The notes beneath the pieces are model-generated. The model had not been told where the DNA came from, did not search any database, and saw only the letters and a program-made list of their open reading frames with translations. The translations under genes and the position numbers were made by a program. Of a stretch of DNA of 64,000 bases, positions 43,723-55,759 are shown in pieces (within the stretch, counting starts at the first letter, position 1; every line of letters begins with the position of its first letter). Source of the stretch: Blasia pusilla (lineage: Eukaryota; Marchantiophyta; Marchantiopsida; Blasiales); assembly GCA_050084515.1 (NCBI GenBank), contig CM114272.1, forward strand, positions 41,106,001-41,170,000, in the 5' to 3' direction.

Positions 43723-44758
43723 CCTTTTATACTTTTCGAGCCGTTGAGTTGACCGTTGGGTTGTTGGGTCGTACCAACGGCGACATGTCGGCCATTATGG
43801 AACTTTGCACGTGGGAACCCGGGCTACCCGTCGGAGATCGACGGGTTGCATGCTTCCCTTGTCTTGGGGATACAAGGCGAGGTACCGAGGCAACCTCTCC
43901 GAGACGGACGGGTTGCATGCATCCCTCGTCTTTGGGTAACAAGGCGAGGTACCCAGGCAACCCGTCAAAGACCGACGGGTTTCACACTTCCCTTGTCTTG
44001 GGGTAACAAGGCAAGGTACCCGCGCAACCTGTCAGAGACCGACGGGTTCCACGCTTCCCTTGTCTTGGGGTAACAAGGCGAGATACCCAAGCACCCTTCC
44101 CGAGACCGACGGGTTGCACGCTTCCCTCATCTTGGGGTAATAAGGTGAGGTACCCGGGCAACCCCTCGGAGACCGATGGGTTGCACGCTTCCCTCGTCTT
44201 GCGATAACAAGGCGAGGTACCCATGCAACATGTCTAAGACCGATGGGTTGCACGCTTCCCTCATCCTCTCGTAACAAGGCGACAAAGCATAGTCCCAAGG
44301 CAACCCATTGACCTCCGATGGGTTACAAGGTCTACCCTGGGTTGGACACTTCCCACCATACGGCAAAATTTCCCTCACGGCTTGCACGGTTCATTGGACA
44401 AGAGAAATCGACGCGAGATCCCCCCCGCAACTCGGTTATCTCCAAAAGGGAAAGCGAGGTTAGGTGCCTTCGTAGTCCCCAATGGGTTACCGTAGGAAAT
44501 CCATGCGAGGTCTCATGGATCCCAACTCCAATCAAAAAAGTCAGACAGGCAGGGGGTACCAACCCAACGCACTCCGACAGGTTGCAAGTTGCACTCGGAC
44601 TCCGTGGCTTTGCAACCCACGTGTCCGAGTCCCAAATTTGCAACCCGTCGGACTCTAATAGGTTGCAACAGGATTGAATCCATTTTGTCAGACAATCTCA
44701 CCTACCAAATAACATCTTGTCAGTCAAATTCTGTGAGGTCACTATTCACTATAAATAA
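43723..44758. promoter_or_regulatory. Bidirectional promoter of module copy A/C with palindrome array
   Basis: A minus-strand TATA box TATAAAAGG is at 43731-43723, about 315 bases before the leftward gene's ATG. A plus-strand TATAAATAA is at 44750-44758, 38 bases before the rightward ATG at 44796. Between them, 43820-44330 carries about seven units of 67 bases, each with one palindrome (starts near 43891, 43958, 44025, 44092, 44159, 44226), sharing CTTCCCTTGTCTTGGGGTAA and AAGGCGAGGTACCC between palindromes; a few more follow to 44670. The same layout recurs at 54785-55759. Confidence 0.7.
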
Positions 44759-44795
44759 AACATGCTTATTCTCCACATGGTGGAATCATGTGGGA

Positions 44796-46223
44796 ATGGA
44801 TAATTATATAAAACTCACTTGTGGCAGTCATGTAGCGGCCCTTTCTCAATCAAAAATAATTTGACCGCAAGCTCGTGGATGAAAATTTCCTCTTAGTGCA
44901 ATTTCTTCTCCAAATTGGAACAATCTTTGTTTCCAAGGATGTTAGGGTGGACGGTACGGAGGACGTTGTAGATGAGACAGTCCAACCAGTGATAGCAGAC
45001 TGTAAACTATGGAATCTCCTACCTCTTAAAATGGTCAATATAGAGTTTATGGCTTGCCTCTAAATTCCTCTGTTTCCCAAGTAGACGGTCCGGAATTTCC
45101 AAGTGCACCAAGCTCTATGTTTGCCACTACCAGCTCAGTAGATCTGGCATTGACTCCAACTTCACACATTCGTAACAATGTTGTACTTCCCGAAGACATT
45201 CCGGATGTCCCCAACCTCAGTGGATCTGTCGGATACCAATCGAGCCCTGTGTCAGCCTACTCGTTCCTCTTGCAAGTATTAGGCAATAGTTTGTTGTGGT
45301 CTCTACCCTTTAAAATGTTTAAGCATATTCTTGTCAATGAGCTGCCGCCCACGTACAATGGTAATTGCATTTTTGAGTTGCCTCCACTTGCTGGTCCTGC
45401 TCAAAAGAAAGATGGAGAATGCTTGAAGGGTATGGACAAGAAGTCTGATTTTCATCGATGGTGCAAGCTTCAACGGACGAGTACTTCAATTCCAGATGGT
45501 CCTTGGATTGTTTCTCTCCGCCAATGCGTCGGAGCCCTAGAGTGTAGAAGTCCAGGCTGCCCGTATCTAGAGCGCAATGGGCGAGTCAATACGTCACAAT
45601 TCCCCCCAAAGAATGCAGAAACTCCATATGAGGTCAGTGCGACCATACCATCAGGAGGCCATCGATGTCCTCATTGTCAGGCATCCCCTACATACATATT
45701 TTTCATTGTGCACGACTTCAATTCTACGTCCAAGTACACCAGGCTGAAAGTTCATGTTGGCTCCCACATTCATCTTGTAACCGGTGCAATTCAGAGACAC
45801 ATCAAGGAGGATGTGGCAAAGAAGCTCCTATTTTCCTTTGCAAACGCTTATCTCAGTGACAGGGGCTATTTCTTGGTCTTGACTGGAGGGAGCGAGGACA
45901 AACTCTTCAACCTGCAGTGCGTCAAGAGGTCGTTGAAGTGGAGGACGGCGCAATCGTGGGTCATCAAGAACGAGTATCCACTCCGATCGGCGATGAGTCA
46001 AATCCGGATAAGGGCTCTAAATCCATATACAAATTGTCTTGCTCCGACGGGTTGCATCTCTGCATGCAACCCGTCGGATTGTCTGAGCTGGAGACTTTGG
46101 TGGTGCAATCCATCTGAAAGCGACGGGTTGCAAATTTACCGCAAGTCTCCATCGGGTGAATGCAACCCGTCGGAACCTGACGGGTTGCAAGTGCTTATGC
46201 TTTTCCTTGTGTTTCTGGAATGA
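44796..46223 (+). pseudogene. Module copy C: transposase N-terminus fused to methyltransferase-like exon
   Basis: The rightward gene starts at ATG 44796 (MDNYIKLTCGSHVAALSQS), has stops, and is then open from 45054 to 46223. Up to about 45828 it equals the zinc-finger part of the transposase at 56063-56900: RQCVGALECRSPGCPYLER, RCPHCQAS, LKVHVGSHIHLVT, IQRHIKEDVAKK. Directly after that it switches to LLFSFANAYLSDRGYFLVLT and WRTAQSWVIKNEYPLRSAMS, which is the end of exon 3 of the methyltransferase-like gene. The frame is kept across the joint, making a chimeric 389-codon ORF. Its last 50 codons run into palindromic intron sequence because the splice donor lost its GT. A product-level function is doubtful. 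Confidence 0.65.
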
Positions 46224-46529
46224 TGCAACTGTCTAAAAGCGACGGGTTGCTCTTAGCCAACCATGGGCTGCTCTAAGCCAGCAACCTGTCGCCTTCCGAC
46301 GGGTTGCTCATGGCAAAAAAAATCACTAACACTTGTAAAACAACCCGTCGGACTCCAACAGATTGCTCCAATGTTAGGACTATAACTAAGTTCTCTGGGG
46401 TTAAGCAAAGTTCTTTGGGGACGAGTTGCACATTGTGTCACCATTCTGATATTATACCTTTCTTGTTGTTGCATACTGAAATTAGTTCTTTCTTGTTGCT
46501 GACATTGTTTCCAACCTGCTTCTTTACAG
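46035..46529. repeat. Palindrome array in the intron of copy C
   Basis: Six palindromes lie at about 46047-46370, such as TGCAACCCGTCGGAACCTGA at 46161. The remaining 150 bases up to the acceptor TTTACAG at 46529 carry none. Confidence 0.8.
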
Positions 46530-46823
46530 ATGGACCACTCTTTTGTCTACTGTTTTGTAAGGCCCGAGCACAACTTCCAAGTGTTTCAGATCCTCGATCC
46601 AGTGGATCCATGCTCCGATGGATACAACTTAGATAGTTTATACAATCCCCCAAGGCAAATTACGACAGGCTAGTTGGGGCGTACAACTCTCCTCCGAAGC
46701 CCAGAGCTCCGGTTCCAGACCCACCATTGGTAGTGACACCCTCGTCACTTCCCACGATTCCAAAAAATCGGGAGGGCAAGGCCGACAGTAATTGTGGAAG
46801 AGCTCTCGGATGATGACGAGTGA
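46530..46823 (+). pseudogene. Copy C: last methyltransferase-like exon, internally deleted
   Basis: After the acceptor it reads MDHSFVYCFVRPEHNFQ, VFQILDPVDPCSDGYNLD and SLYNPPRQ, then jumps (relative to copies A and B) to the proline-rich tail and VEELSDDDE plus stop at 46821-46823. The block with PGDLVFDL is deleted. This copy gives the cleanest start for exon 4. Confidence 0.65.
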
Positions 46824-46879
46824 GTTCAAAGAACTCAAGGACCCATCTTGACTACATTGTTTTGGAGTAGGGATTTATT

Positions 46880-49690
46880 TGATGACGAGGCGGAAGAATT
46901 CATAGAATAGATCAAATCTACAGTTCCGAGCTTCCTTCGGATGTAAGAAAGGACAAGATTTTTTTGAACGATGATGGTGTTTGTAAAAGTTTGCTGAATA
47001 TCTTTTTTTGTCTTGTCGATTGTGATCGTCTATGTACTTCGACAATTCATATTGCAGCCGGTCGGATTGCCACGGGTTGCAACTTTTCACTTTTTGACCA
47101 CTGCACCTTTTTAACCACTTTCAGGCAACCTGTTGGATTCCGACATGTTGGCTGCGTGAGTGATCAGACTCTTTCCCTGTTAGTCCAACTTTACAAGCAT
47201 TCTGGCGGGCTTCTTCACTTTGGCACCTTTCCCTAGTTTCGTCAAACAAGTCTTAGGCTTCCTCTCTTCTCTAAGATGTGTTGGATTCCTAGTACCTGTC
47301 GGATTGCCATGATGGTGTCTCCAAGGACGGAGCACATATTGATACTGGATGGGTGTCACCTTGTAGAGCGTACAAGATTTACTACCGAGGAAGGCGATGG
47401 GACTCAAATCAGGTTACATGGGACCGTTATGGTGTACCTAAGGGGGTGCCAAGGTTCTCAAATTCGCCAACCTTTTTTATCCCCGTCTACAATGGGCCAG
47501 AGGAGCCACTTGTATCCTAGGACATCCCTTTTGTACAGGATTCTAGGAGAGTTAGGAGTAAATTTTTAGATGACGAGGCTGAAAAAATCATATACTAGAT
47601 CAAATGTACATTTCTGAGCTTCCTTCGTATGTAATAAAGGACAAGATTTTTTCAAACGATAATGGTGTTTGTAAACGTTTGCTGAATTTTTTTTTTGGAC
47701 TTGTCAATTGTGTTCATCTAGCTACTCAGAATGTTTATTTTGCAACCCGTCTGATTCCAACGGGTTGCAGCTTTTCACTTTTTGACCATTGCAACTTTTT
47801 AACCATTTCCAGGCAAGCTATCAGATTCCGACAGGTTGGCTGCTTGAGTGATCGGACTCTTTCCCTATGAGACCAACTTCTGAGGCATTGTGGCGGGCTT
47901 CTTCACTTTTGGCTCGTTCCCCTAGTATCGTTAAACCAGTCGTAAGCTTCTTTTCTTCTCTAAGACGTGCTGGATTCCTACGGGGGCTGGTATTCTGGCA
48001 TGAGAGAGTAAGAGAGGAGAGGAAGAGAGGAAGAGAGGAGAGTCTCTCTTAAAAAAAAAGGGCCAAATCCGCCTCCTCTCTTCAAAACTTTTTGACATAT
48101 TTGAAATTTTTGTTTGCTTTCAAATTCATGAAATCTTTAGAAGAGAGTAGGTAGTGGTCCACATTTGGCCCTAAAAAAACCTCCTCTTTCCTGGGGGCGA
48201 GAAAAAAGGAGACATCATAAGACCACCCTAAACATTTTTCCATCACTGTCCATGTGAGCCTAAGTTTCTTAACATTCCCTGTATCGGTCAAACAAAAGCA
48301 GTGCTCTTGGTATTTTTGTTGGAGGACCACCCGGATGGGTACCTCTCTTTTTGCAGGGATTGTTGCTTGCATCATGGCCTCCCCTAAATTGCCCCATAAC
48401 CAACTTTCTGTCGGTTATGAATGGTGTCTGCTCAAGACCAACTTTCTGAAATGTGAAAAAATCAGATCCTAAGGCTCAGAAACCGAGAAGCTGCACCCCT
48501 CCCAACCCGTAAGAAAGCTCACCATAAGAAACGAAAGATTTTTAGAAGTGATTTTCTTCCACCCTGCACCCACGACGATCTAACGGGGTGGGAATCCGAA
48601 ATGGCAATCCGACAGGTAGTAGGAATCTTGCACATCTTAGACAAGAAAAGAAGCCTACAACTGGTTGGACGAATGAAGGGGAACGAGCCAAAAGTCAAGA
48701 AGCCCGCCACAATGCGTCAGAAGTTGGTCTCACCGGGATAGAGTCCCATCACTCAAGCAGTCAACCTGTCGGAATCCGAGAGGTTGCCTGGAAATGGTTA
48801 AAAAGTTGCAGTGGGCAAAAAGCAAAAAGTCGGAATCATACGGGTTGCAGAATTGCAATTCTGAGTAGCTAAAAGAACACAATCCACAAGTCCAAAAACA
48901 TATTCCAGAAAACTTTTACAAACACCATTATGGGTTGAAAAAATCTCGTCCTTTATTACCTCCGAAGGAACCTCGGAAATGTACATTGAACCTAGTCTAT
49001 GATTTCTTCAGCCTCGTCATCTACAAATTTACTCCTAACTCTCCTCGGTTGTGATACCAAAGGAATGTCCCGGGATTCAAGTGGCTCCTCGGCCGGTTGT
49101 AGACGGGATCGAAAATGTTGGCGGGTCGAGAGCCTTGGCCCCCCTAGGTACACCATACGATCCCATGTAACTGTCTCGAGTCCCACCGCCTTCCTCGGCA
49201 AAGTATACCTTGTACGCTCGCAATGTGACATCCATCCAAAGTATCAATATCCGCTCCGCCCCGATAATACCACTATGGCAACCGCACAGGTAGAAGGAAT
49301 CCAACACGTCTGAGAAGAAAAGAAGCCTACGCCTGCCTTTACAAGTTGAGGGGAAGGTGCCAAGGGAAGAAGCCCGCCAGATCGCATGATCCGAAAAGGG
49401 TCGATCGGGCAACTGTCGAATCGAGGCAGGTTGCCTGGAGGTGGTAAAAAAGGGTCCGATGGTCAAAAGCGAAAAGTTGCAAGGAGGATAAATCCGACGG
49501 GTTGCGGTGGTCATAAAGTGAAAATTGCAAGCAAGAGAAATCCGGACGGGTTGAAAAGTAGAAGACCGTGGAGTACATAGAGCGATCACATTCAAAAAAG
49601 ACAAAATGATCAGCAAACATTTATAAGCACCACCATCGATCGAAAAAAATCTTACGCTTTATATCATCCAAAAAGCTCGAATCTGACATT
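46880..49690. repeat. Tandem and inverted copies of the R1/R2 repeat
   Basis: A ~690-base unit lies in direct repeat at 46880-47570 and 47580-48000, and inverted at 49080-48590 and 49690-49080. Shared phrases are GATGGTGTTTGTAAAAGTTTGC, AACTTTTTAACCATTTCCAGGC and GGCGGGCTTCTTCAC. Each unit has one or two palindromes of the module type. The R2 frames ending DDEAEEIID are inside. Between the two orientations lies R1 (48375-48082, minus). Confidence 0.7.
48082..48375 (-). CDS. Repeat ORF R1, open copy
   Basis: This frame has no stop over 97 codons and includes VVLQQKYQEHCFCLTDTGN, VKKLRLTWTVMEKCLGWSYD, SFFLAPRKEEVFLGPN and LSSKDFMNLKANKNF. The two other copies have stops in the same frame (37390, 61930). 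Upstream on the minus strand a pyrimidine tract and CAG near 48440 could be a splice acceptor. Function unknown; described as a likely exon of a transposon gene. Confidence 0.45.
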   Translation of the reverse strand: MMQATIPAKREVPIRVVLQQKYQEHCFCLTDTGNVKKLRLTWTVMEKCLGWSYDVSFFLAPRKEEVFLGPNVDHYLLSSKDFMNLKANKNFKYVKKF

Positions 49691-50271
49691 TGATCTATTC
49701 TATGAAATCTTTTGCCAAATTATCAAAAAACTCCCTACTCCAAACGCTGCAGTCAAGCTGGGTCGTTGAGTTCTTTGAACTCACTCGTCATCGTCCGAGA
49801 GCTCTTGCAAAATCACTTTCGGCCTTGCCCTCTCGATTTTGGGAATCGTTGGAAGTGACGATGGAGTCACTACCAAGGGTGGCTCTGGAACCGGAGCTCT
49901 CGGCCGGTGGAGAGTTATACGCCCCAACGAGCCTTTCAGATTCGCCTTTGCCTCCTTGCAAAGGTCAAGCATTCTGCCTTCCCTCGAGGCGAGAGAATGT
50001 TCTGCCACTCTGCCAGCGCCTCGATACTCGCCCCTAAAAGGCCCACTAAGTCGAACACCAAGTCACCCGGCCTTGAGCGAGCTCGATGAGCGTTTGCATC
50101 GTGGTGGCGACTTTTCCTTCCTCCCGTAAGGGGTCTTGTCTTGCATGTAAATTCCGGGGAATCGTACAAACTATCTAAGTTGTACCCATCGAGCATGGAT
50201 CCACAGGATCCTGGATCTTGAACACTGGAAATTGTGCTCGGGCGAACGAAGCGACACGAGGAGTGGTCCAT

Positions 50272-50802
50272 CGAAAATCAGACGAAACAATGTCGAGAAA
50301 CTAAAAAAGTCGCCTTGAGAAGATTTTCAATAATCGACTTTGGATCATCTGCCGAGTCCGGCGGGTTGTTTTGTCCCGGACCAACCCGTCGGAACCCGAC
50401 GGGTTGCAGTTGCTTTTGGGTTTTCCAAGTTGATTTTGGTTTTCGGATGCAACCCGTCGGAAGGCGACGGGTTCTTTGGCCTCAGACCAGCCCATGCTCG
50501 CCTGAGAGCAACCCATCGATAGCAACCCGCCGCTATTAGACGGGTTGCATCCAAAAACCAAAATCAACTGCAACCCGTCGGGTTCCGACGGGTTGCAGGT
50601 ACACCGCGGTTTTCCCTGTGTATGTGGGAAAGATGCAACCCGTCGGAAACCGAGGGGTTGCTCTCAGCCGAGCATGGGCTGCTCTAAGCCAGCAACCCGT
50701 CGCCTTCCGACGGGTTGCTCACGGACAAAAAAAACCCAGATTGACTGATTCTACACATCATTATAAGATAATTGAAATTATTGTACAGGAATTGAGCCTT
50801 AC
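50272..50802. repeat. Palindrome array in intron 3 of copy B
   Basis: Eight or so palindromes at 50355-50725, for example CCAACCCGTCGGAACCCGAC at 50382 and GCAACCCGTCGCCTTCCGAC at 50693. The donor is CGT then GTAAGG at 50802; the acceptor near 50272 is degraded. Confidence 0.85.
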
Positions 50803-52803
50803 ACGAATTTGACTCATCGCGGATCGGAGTGGGTACTCGTTTTTGATGATCCACAATTGTGCCGTCCTCCACTTTAGCGACCTCTTGACGCACTGGAGGT
50901 TGAAGAGCTCGTCCTCGCTCCCTCCAGTCAACACCAAGAAGCAGCCCCTGTCACTCAGATAGGCGTCTGCAAAGGAGAACAAAAGTGCAATTTGGTCATA
51001 AGTGAGCGGCAGATTCCACTCAGGTACCTCGTCCGCCGGATTTTCGCCCCAAAGTCGCAACCCCGAGGGCAGATCGGCAATCAAGAGATCCACCGCAACC
51101 TCTTCCACCACTCCATTCACCGTCCAGGAAGCGTGCCCGTTTCGTTGGAGCTTCCGTCCCAGCGTTGTCAATTTTTCGATGGGAGTTGTCGACGCTTGAG
51201 AATCAAGGTATTCGGCTCATCCAAAGAAAGAGGTGAACTGAAGGAGGACGCTTGTCCGGGTTGTTTGTGTCTTCCCAAGGATGATGGGCTGTATTCTCCT
51301 TGGGACAACCCGGGCACCTCTTGCTTCCGCTTCTCCCTAGTCTGGGAACGGCTTGTCGGGGTTTCTATGACCTCGGATTCTGGTGGCGTTTTCTTCGCCG
51401 AGGACTTGGTCCGACCCTCTCTCCCTGCTCGTCCGGACGATTCCGCCTCTGGCCTCTCATCTTCAGGCTCTCTTTGGGAAGTCTCGGCCTCTGAATTTTT
51501 CCCTCCCCTCGCCTTGCCTTTGAGACCCGCTGTGGATTTGTCTTTGGCTGTCCGGACCTTGGAAGCCAACTCAGCTATCTCGTGGGCCTGCTCTTCTGCA
51601 TCTCCTCCGAAGAAGTCTTCAGGCTGGACGAAATTGGGGATGTCGTCTTGTCCTGAGGCCACTGCATCATGAAGCACTCGTAAGTCCTTATCCGTGATGT
51701 CTTCAGGGTCGTTGAAGTCGAGCCAAATGGGGCAATTCTCCACCTCCCAATCCGACATGTGCTGACCCATCTCCACGTCGTACATGGAGAATGTCTCTGC
51801 ATCCGGCGGCGAAGCCCACAATTTCAAGGTTGCCGGTAATTTTCCCCACGTACCTGCGTTCTTACCTTTGGGCGAAGTACCTGAATACCATCCGTTGGGC
51901 GAGCTTTTAGTCGAACATTATCGGCCGTGCTCTGTAGATCTCGCTTCTTCTTCGCTTGATCCCGTTTGTTATCCTCTACTTCTTCGTCAAGCTCGCCTCG
52001 GGAGGCGCAAACCTTGAACATGGTCTTGAATCCTGGGTTTTTGTTGGCTTGTCCCGGATGTCGTCGAGCCAAACCTCGTAATCTCAGAACTTTCAAGGTT
52101 TGCTTCGGCGGAATGGGCTCTAATCTTCGAGCTCCGCTTGCATCGCCCAAAGACGGACTTCCGATTACCAACGCGCGTCGGAACGACCATTCGCGTAGCC
52201 AATGCGAGGTCACTGGATCGGACACACCGGAGGATGATGTGCCGCCCTCTTCCGGGCCTCCGAGCCCTCGAGATTGATTTTCATCGTCGTATCCTCCTGA
52301 ACTTCGCTAATCCCGGATAGCGCAAAACGATGCACGCGATCCAACGACACTTTCTCCCCAATCCGACCATGCGGATCTTCATCCCTCTTCCTCTGACGCT
52401 TGATAATCGCCTTGAGCTCCTTGTAGAACTCCGGACCAAGTTCGGGGTTGAGAATGCTGATGTATCGCTGCATCTTGCTCGCCGTGTATTTCGTTGCGTG
52501 AGAGATGACTTGGATGAATTTAGCGCTCAAACGCAGATACCTTCTCCCTCCGCTCCGGCTCGGTCGGCGCTTTTCTTGCGGCTTTGTATCTTCGACCAGC
52601 AAAGGATGGTTACGGCTACATCTTGAGAAATAAACTTGTTTGCCCAGGTTTTCTTCTTAATCTGAGCACCCTTTGCAAGCATCTGATTGACGAGGGCATC
52701 GCCCAAGAACCCCCTGTACTCTCCCGGGTGCGTCGTAAGCACCTTCCTCACCCGATCGCAGTCCTGGATCCAATGGTGGGTGACATTCCCTTCCGATACA
52801 ATC

Positions 52804-53333
52804 CTGCACATCCAAACTCAACCCGTCAGGAAATTACATGGGTTCTTGAAACCCGTCGGACTCCGACGTCCGATGAGTTGCATTCTTAAAAAACAGTCAC
52901 TCGAGCAACTCGTCGGAGTCCGACGAGTTGCATTCTTAAAAAAAAACCTCATAAGGCGGCCTATCGAGCAACCCGTCGGACTCCGACGGTTTGCTTTGGG
53001 CCAAAAACTAGTTAAATCTATGTTCAATCAAACAAGTCGTTGGAGTCCGACGAGTTGCACTCTTCAAAAAAATCCTCACAAGGCGGCCTGTCAAGCAACC
53101 CGTCGGACTCCGACGGTTTGCTTTGGGCCAAAAACTAGTTAAATCTATGTTCCATCAAACAAGTCGTCGGAGTCCGACGAGTTGCAATCTTAAAAAAACA
53201 TCCGGAAAAGCGTGCAGTCTAGCAACCCGTCGGAGTCCGACGAGTTGCTTTCTGCCTAAACAAACCTAACCCATTCATCAATCGAGCAACTCGTCGGAGT
53301 CCGACGAGTTGCGAAAGTGTTAAAGATACTCAC
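52804..53333. repeat. Palindrome array in intron 2 of copy B
   Basis: About twelve near-perfect palindromes in 480 bases. Part of the array is itself duplicated: the ~130 bases around 52985-53110 and 53110-53180 share CTTTGGGCCAAAAACTAGTT. Donor GTGAGT at 53333 and acceptor TGTGCAG at 52804 delimit the intron. Confidence 0.88.
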
Positions 53334-54784
53334 GTGTTCATGGCATGCATTGCCATCTCCACCGTCGCCATGTGATGAGGGTATGGGTGAAGGACCACTG
53401 CCTTCACGCAGAAATGTGCCTCCAATGAGTTGGGGCGCTCCTCCAAAAACTTGGTCCACGCCATGAACCTGTGATTTCCATCCCAGATGAAGAAATGCAG
53501 ATTCCTCATCCGGCTGAATTCCGTGCCCTCAACTTGCCTTCAAGTCCTGGTCTCGCATCCTCGAATGTGTCGAGATTTTCCAAGTCCTCCTCGGTAACGA
53601 GCTTGGGTTCCATGCTCGCCGTAAGGCTGAACATAGAAGGGAGGAAAGTTGTCCACGTATGATCTTTATCGCCGCCGATTGTTTTAGCTTTGCGATGTCC
53701 TCGTCGGATCAGTATTTGTGGACGTATTCCATTGTCCTTAATGCGAGTGGAATCCTCGGGCGTTGTGGCCCTCCATGCGTGCCATCCGCTTTACCACCCG
53801 TCGAACCGGGACAAGAGGAATAAGCTACACTGAAATCCCAATGAATTGCAATTCACATAATTAAAAACCAGAACCTCTCTTACCCGCTCGAAAATGGAGT
53901 CGGTTTCTTGACCAGCTAACTTGTCTGAGACAGGGGCTGGAAAATCGACTGGGAACTCGTCGATCCGATAGAGTCGATGTCCTCCGCCGGGCTTGGAGTC
54001 GAGAATGACCGCTCTTCGGCTTGTTCGGCCATGTCCACCATCTCCACTCTGGCGGTCCTCATGACCTCGTCGTCATCGATTTGAACTGGTGTTGATTCCA
54101 CTATGTTGATTGTGTCCCCGGACTTCGTGGGGGACATTTCCCGCATCTCAACACTTGCGGTTGGACAGGATGGGCTATCGTCAATGGCTATCGCTTTTTC
54201 CCGCCTCGCTTTAGCCAATTCTGCCCTCCTCACCGACGCGTCCAGACGCTTCTTTTCTCTCTTTTCTTCGGCAATCCTTTTCTTCAAGGCTTGCGACGTC
54301 TCGGCCTCTTCATTCTGTTTATCTAGCGCCGCTTGAACACGTCTCGCCAGAAGCACTTGGTTGTGCATCTCCGCTTCCCTTTCCCACTCCTCGATTTCCT
54401 GCTGCCTAATTTCATTTGCCGAACGAGGCCCAGGAGAAGCTGACGCAGGAGTCCTAATGGACTTGGGAGTGAAGCTCCCAGACTTGTTGGCTTGTGTTTT
54501 TTTCCTCGTCATTTTTGCCGGAATGCCTCCACCTATGCCCATGACAAATCCCTTGATCAGTCGCCTTGCTGATGTCGAGATGGGAGCTCGTCTCGCCTTG
54601 ATGGTTAGCTCGAATCGTCCAGATATCGCTGGGTCGAACCGTCTCGCTCTCGTTCCCTCCTATCGACTCGCGATGTGTCGCCGCGTGAAATGCCCCTTCG
54701 TATCTGATTAGCTGCTGCGCGGGAGAGTGAGGAGTGAGGAATGAAGATCGCGAAATGAGAAACCGGAAATGAGCGATTTCTGCC

Positions 54785-55759
54785 CTATTTATACTTTTCT
54801 AGCCGTTGGGCTGACCGTTGGGTCCCGTCGTCCTTTCGACGGCGACGTGCCGAATGTTACGGAAGTCCGGACGTGAAAAATCGCAACCCGTCGGAGTCCG
54901 ACAGGTTGCGCGGCTCCGCCATCCTGGGTACGTCGCCACGTGCGCGAGCAACCCGTCGGAGACCGACGGGTTGAGCGCCTCCGTCGTCTTCGGAAAAGAA
55001 CGCGAGGTACCCGCGCAACTCGTCGGAGACCGACATGTTGCGCGCCTCCGCCATCCTGCGAACGTCGCCACTTGCGCGAGCAACCCGTCGGAGACCGACG
55101 GGTTCAGCGCCTCCGTCGTCTTCGGAAAACAATGCGAGGTACCCGCGCAAGCCGTCGGAGACCGACATGTTGCGCGCCTCCGCCGTGTTTGGGACGGGAA
55201 CGGGACGTATTTTGGGCAATCCGTCGGAGACTGTTGGGTTGCACGCTTCCCTCATCAAGGGTTAGGAACGATGGCTTCCCGTGCAAGTTTTCGGAGTCTG
55301 GCTGGCTGCACCACAAGGCGACGCCCTTGCGCAACCCGTTGGACCGCGACGGGTTGCACGCCTCGCCGTCTTTGGGCTAAAAGGCGAGGCACCCACGGAA
55401 CTCGTCGGGAACAGACGGTTTGCACGCCTCCGGCATCTTCGAGCAAGAAGGAGCGGTATCCCAGCAAGTTGTCGGAGAGCGAAGGGTTGCTCGCTTTGAC
55501 AATGTTTAGCAGAAGCGTGCAACCGGTCCGATGCCGACGAGTTGCAGGCTTCGGTAAGCTTCGGGTAATTTCTGAGTAACCAGGACTCCGACGGGTTCCA
55601 AGTGATGCGCAACCCTCTGCTTCCCAAATCCGGTAACATATTGCAACACAATTGAATGTGTTCTGAGGTGGATCCATTGTGTCGACAATCTCCCCCACCG
55701 AATTCATCTTGTCAGTAAAAATCTGTCAGGAGTATCTGTTTCCTATTCACTATAAATTA
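54785..55759. promoter_or_regulatory. Bidirectional promoter of module copy B/D with palindrome array
   Basis: TATAAATAG on the minus strand (54793-54785) is 243 bases before the leftward ATG 54542. TATAAATTA on the plus strand (55751-55759) is 50 bases before the rightward ATG 55809. The array between has palindromes starting near 54884, 54949, 55016, 55081, 55148 and 55217 (spacing 65-69), then irregular ones to 55600. Both the TATA positions and the ~66-base spacing match copy A/C although sequence has diverged. Confidence 0.7.

Larger units (their letters stand above)
49781..54542 (-). pseudogene. Module copy B: N6/N4-methyltransferase-like gene, 4 exons
   Basis: Minus-strand exons: 54542-53884, 53735-53334, 52803-50803, 50271-49781. 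Exon 1 has SANEIRQQEIEEWEREA and a long basic coiled coil. Exon 3 pieces: NVTHHWIQDCDRVRKVLTTH, TASKMQRYISILNPELGPEF, KLWASPPDAETFSMYDVEMG, NCPIWLDFNDPEDITDKDL, VDLLIADLPSGLRLW (about 51093-51050) and AYLSDRGCFLVLTGGSEDEL. Exon 4: GYNLDSLYDSPEFT, RPGDLVFDLVGL near 50070 and the tail ILQELSDDDE. The order IV-like then X/I-like fits class-beta N6/N4 DNA methyltransferases. DLPS replaces the (D/N/S)PP(Y/F/W) motif, so catalysis is doubtful. Frameshifts near 53940, 52210 and 50000 break the chain. The charged N-terminal half has no family I know. Alternative: an unrelated transposon protein with chance similarity. Confidence 0.6.

Noticed and set aside
50992-51672. 226-codon plus-strand ORF
   Set aside because: Antisense to exon 3 of copy B, whose minus-strand frame is conserved with copies A and C.
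54818-55579. 253-codon plus-strand ORF and its minus-strand counterparts across the divergent spacer
   Set aside because: The frame is opened by the palindrome units (about 22 codons per unit, RRVARLRHP-like). It is not conserved in the equivalent spacer at 43.8-44.7 kb.
38700-55620. Regular palindromic repeats with unique spacers resembling a CRISPR array
   Set aside because: The context is eukaryotic with spliceosomal introns, there are no cas genes, repeats vary strongly, and the spacers in the promoter arrays are themselves repeated.
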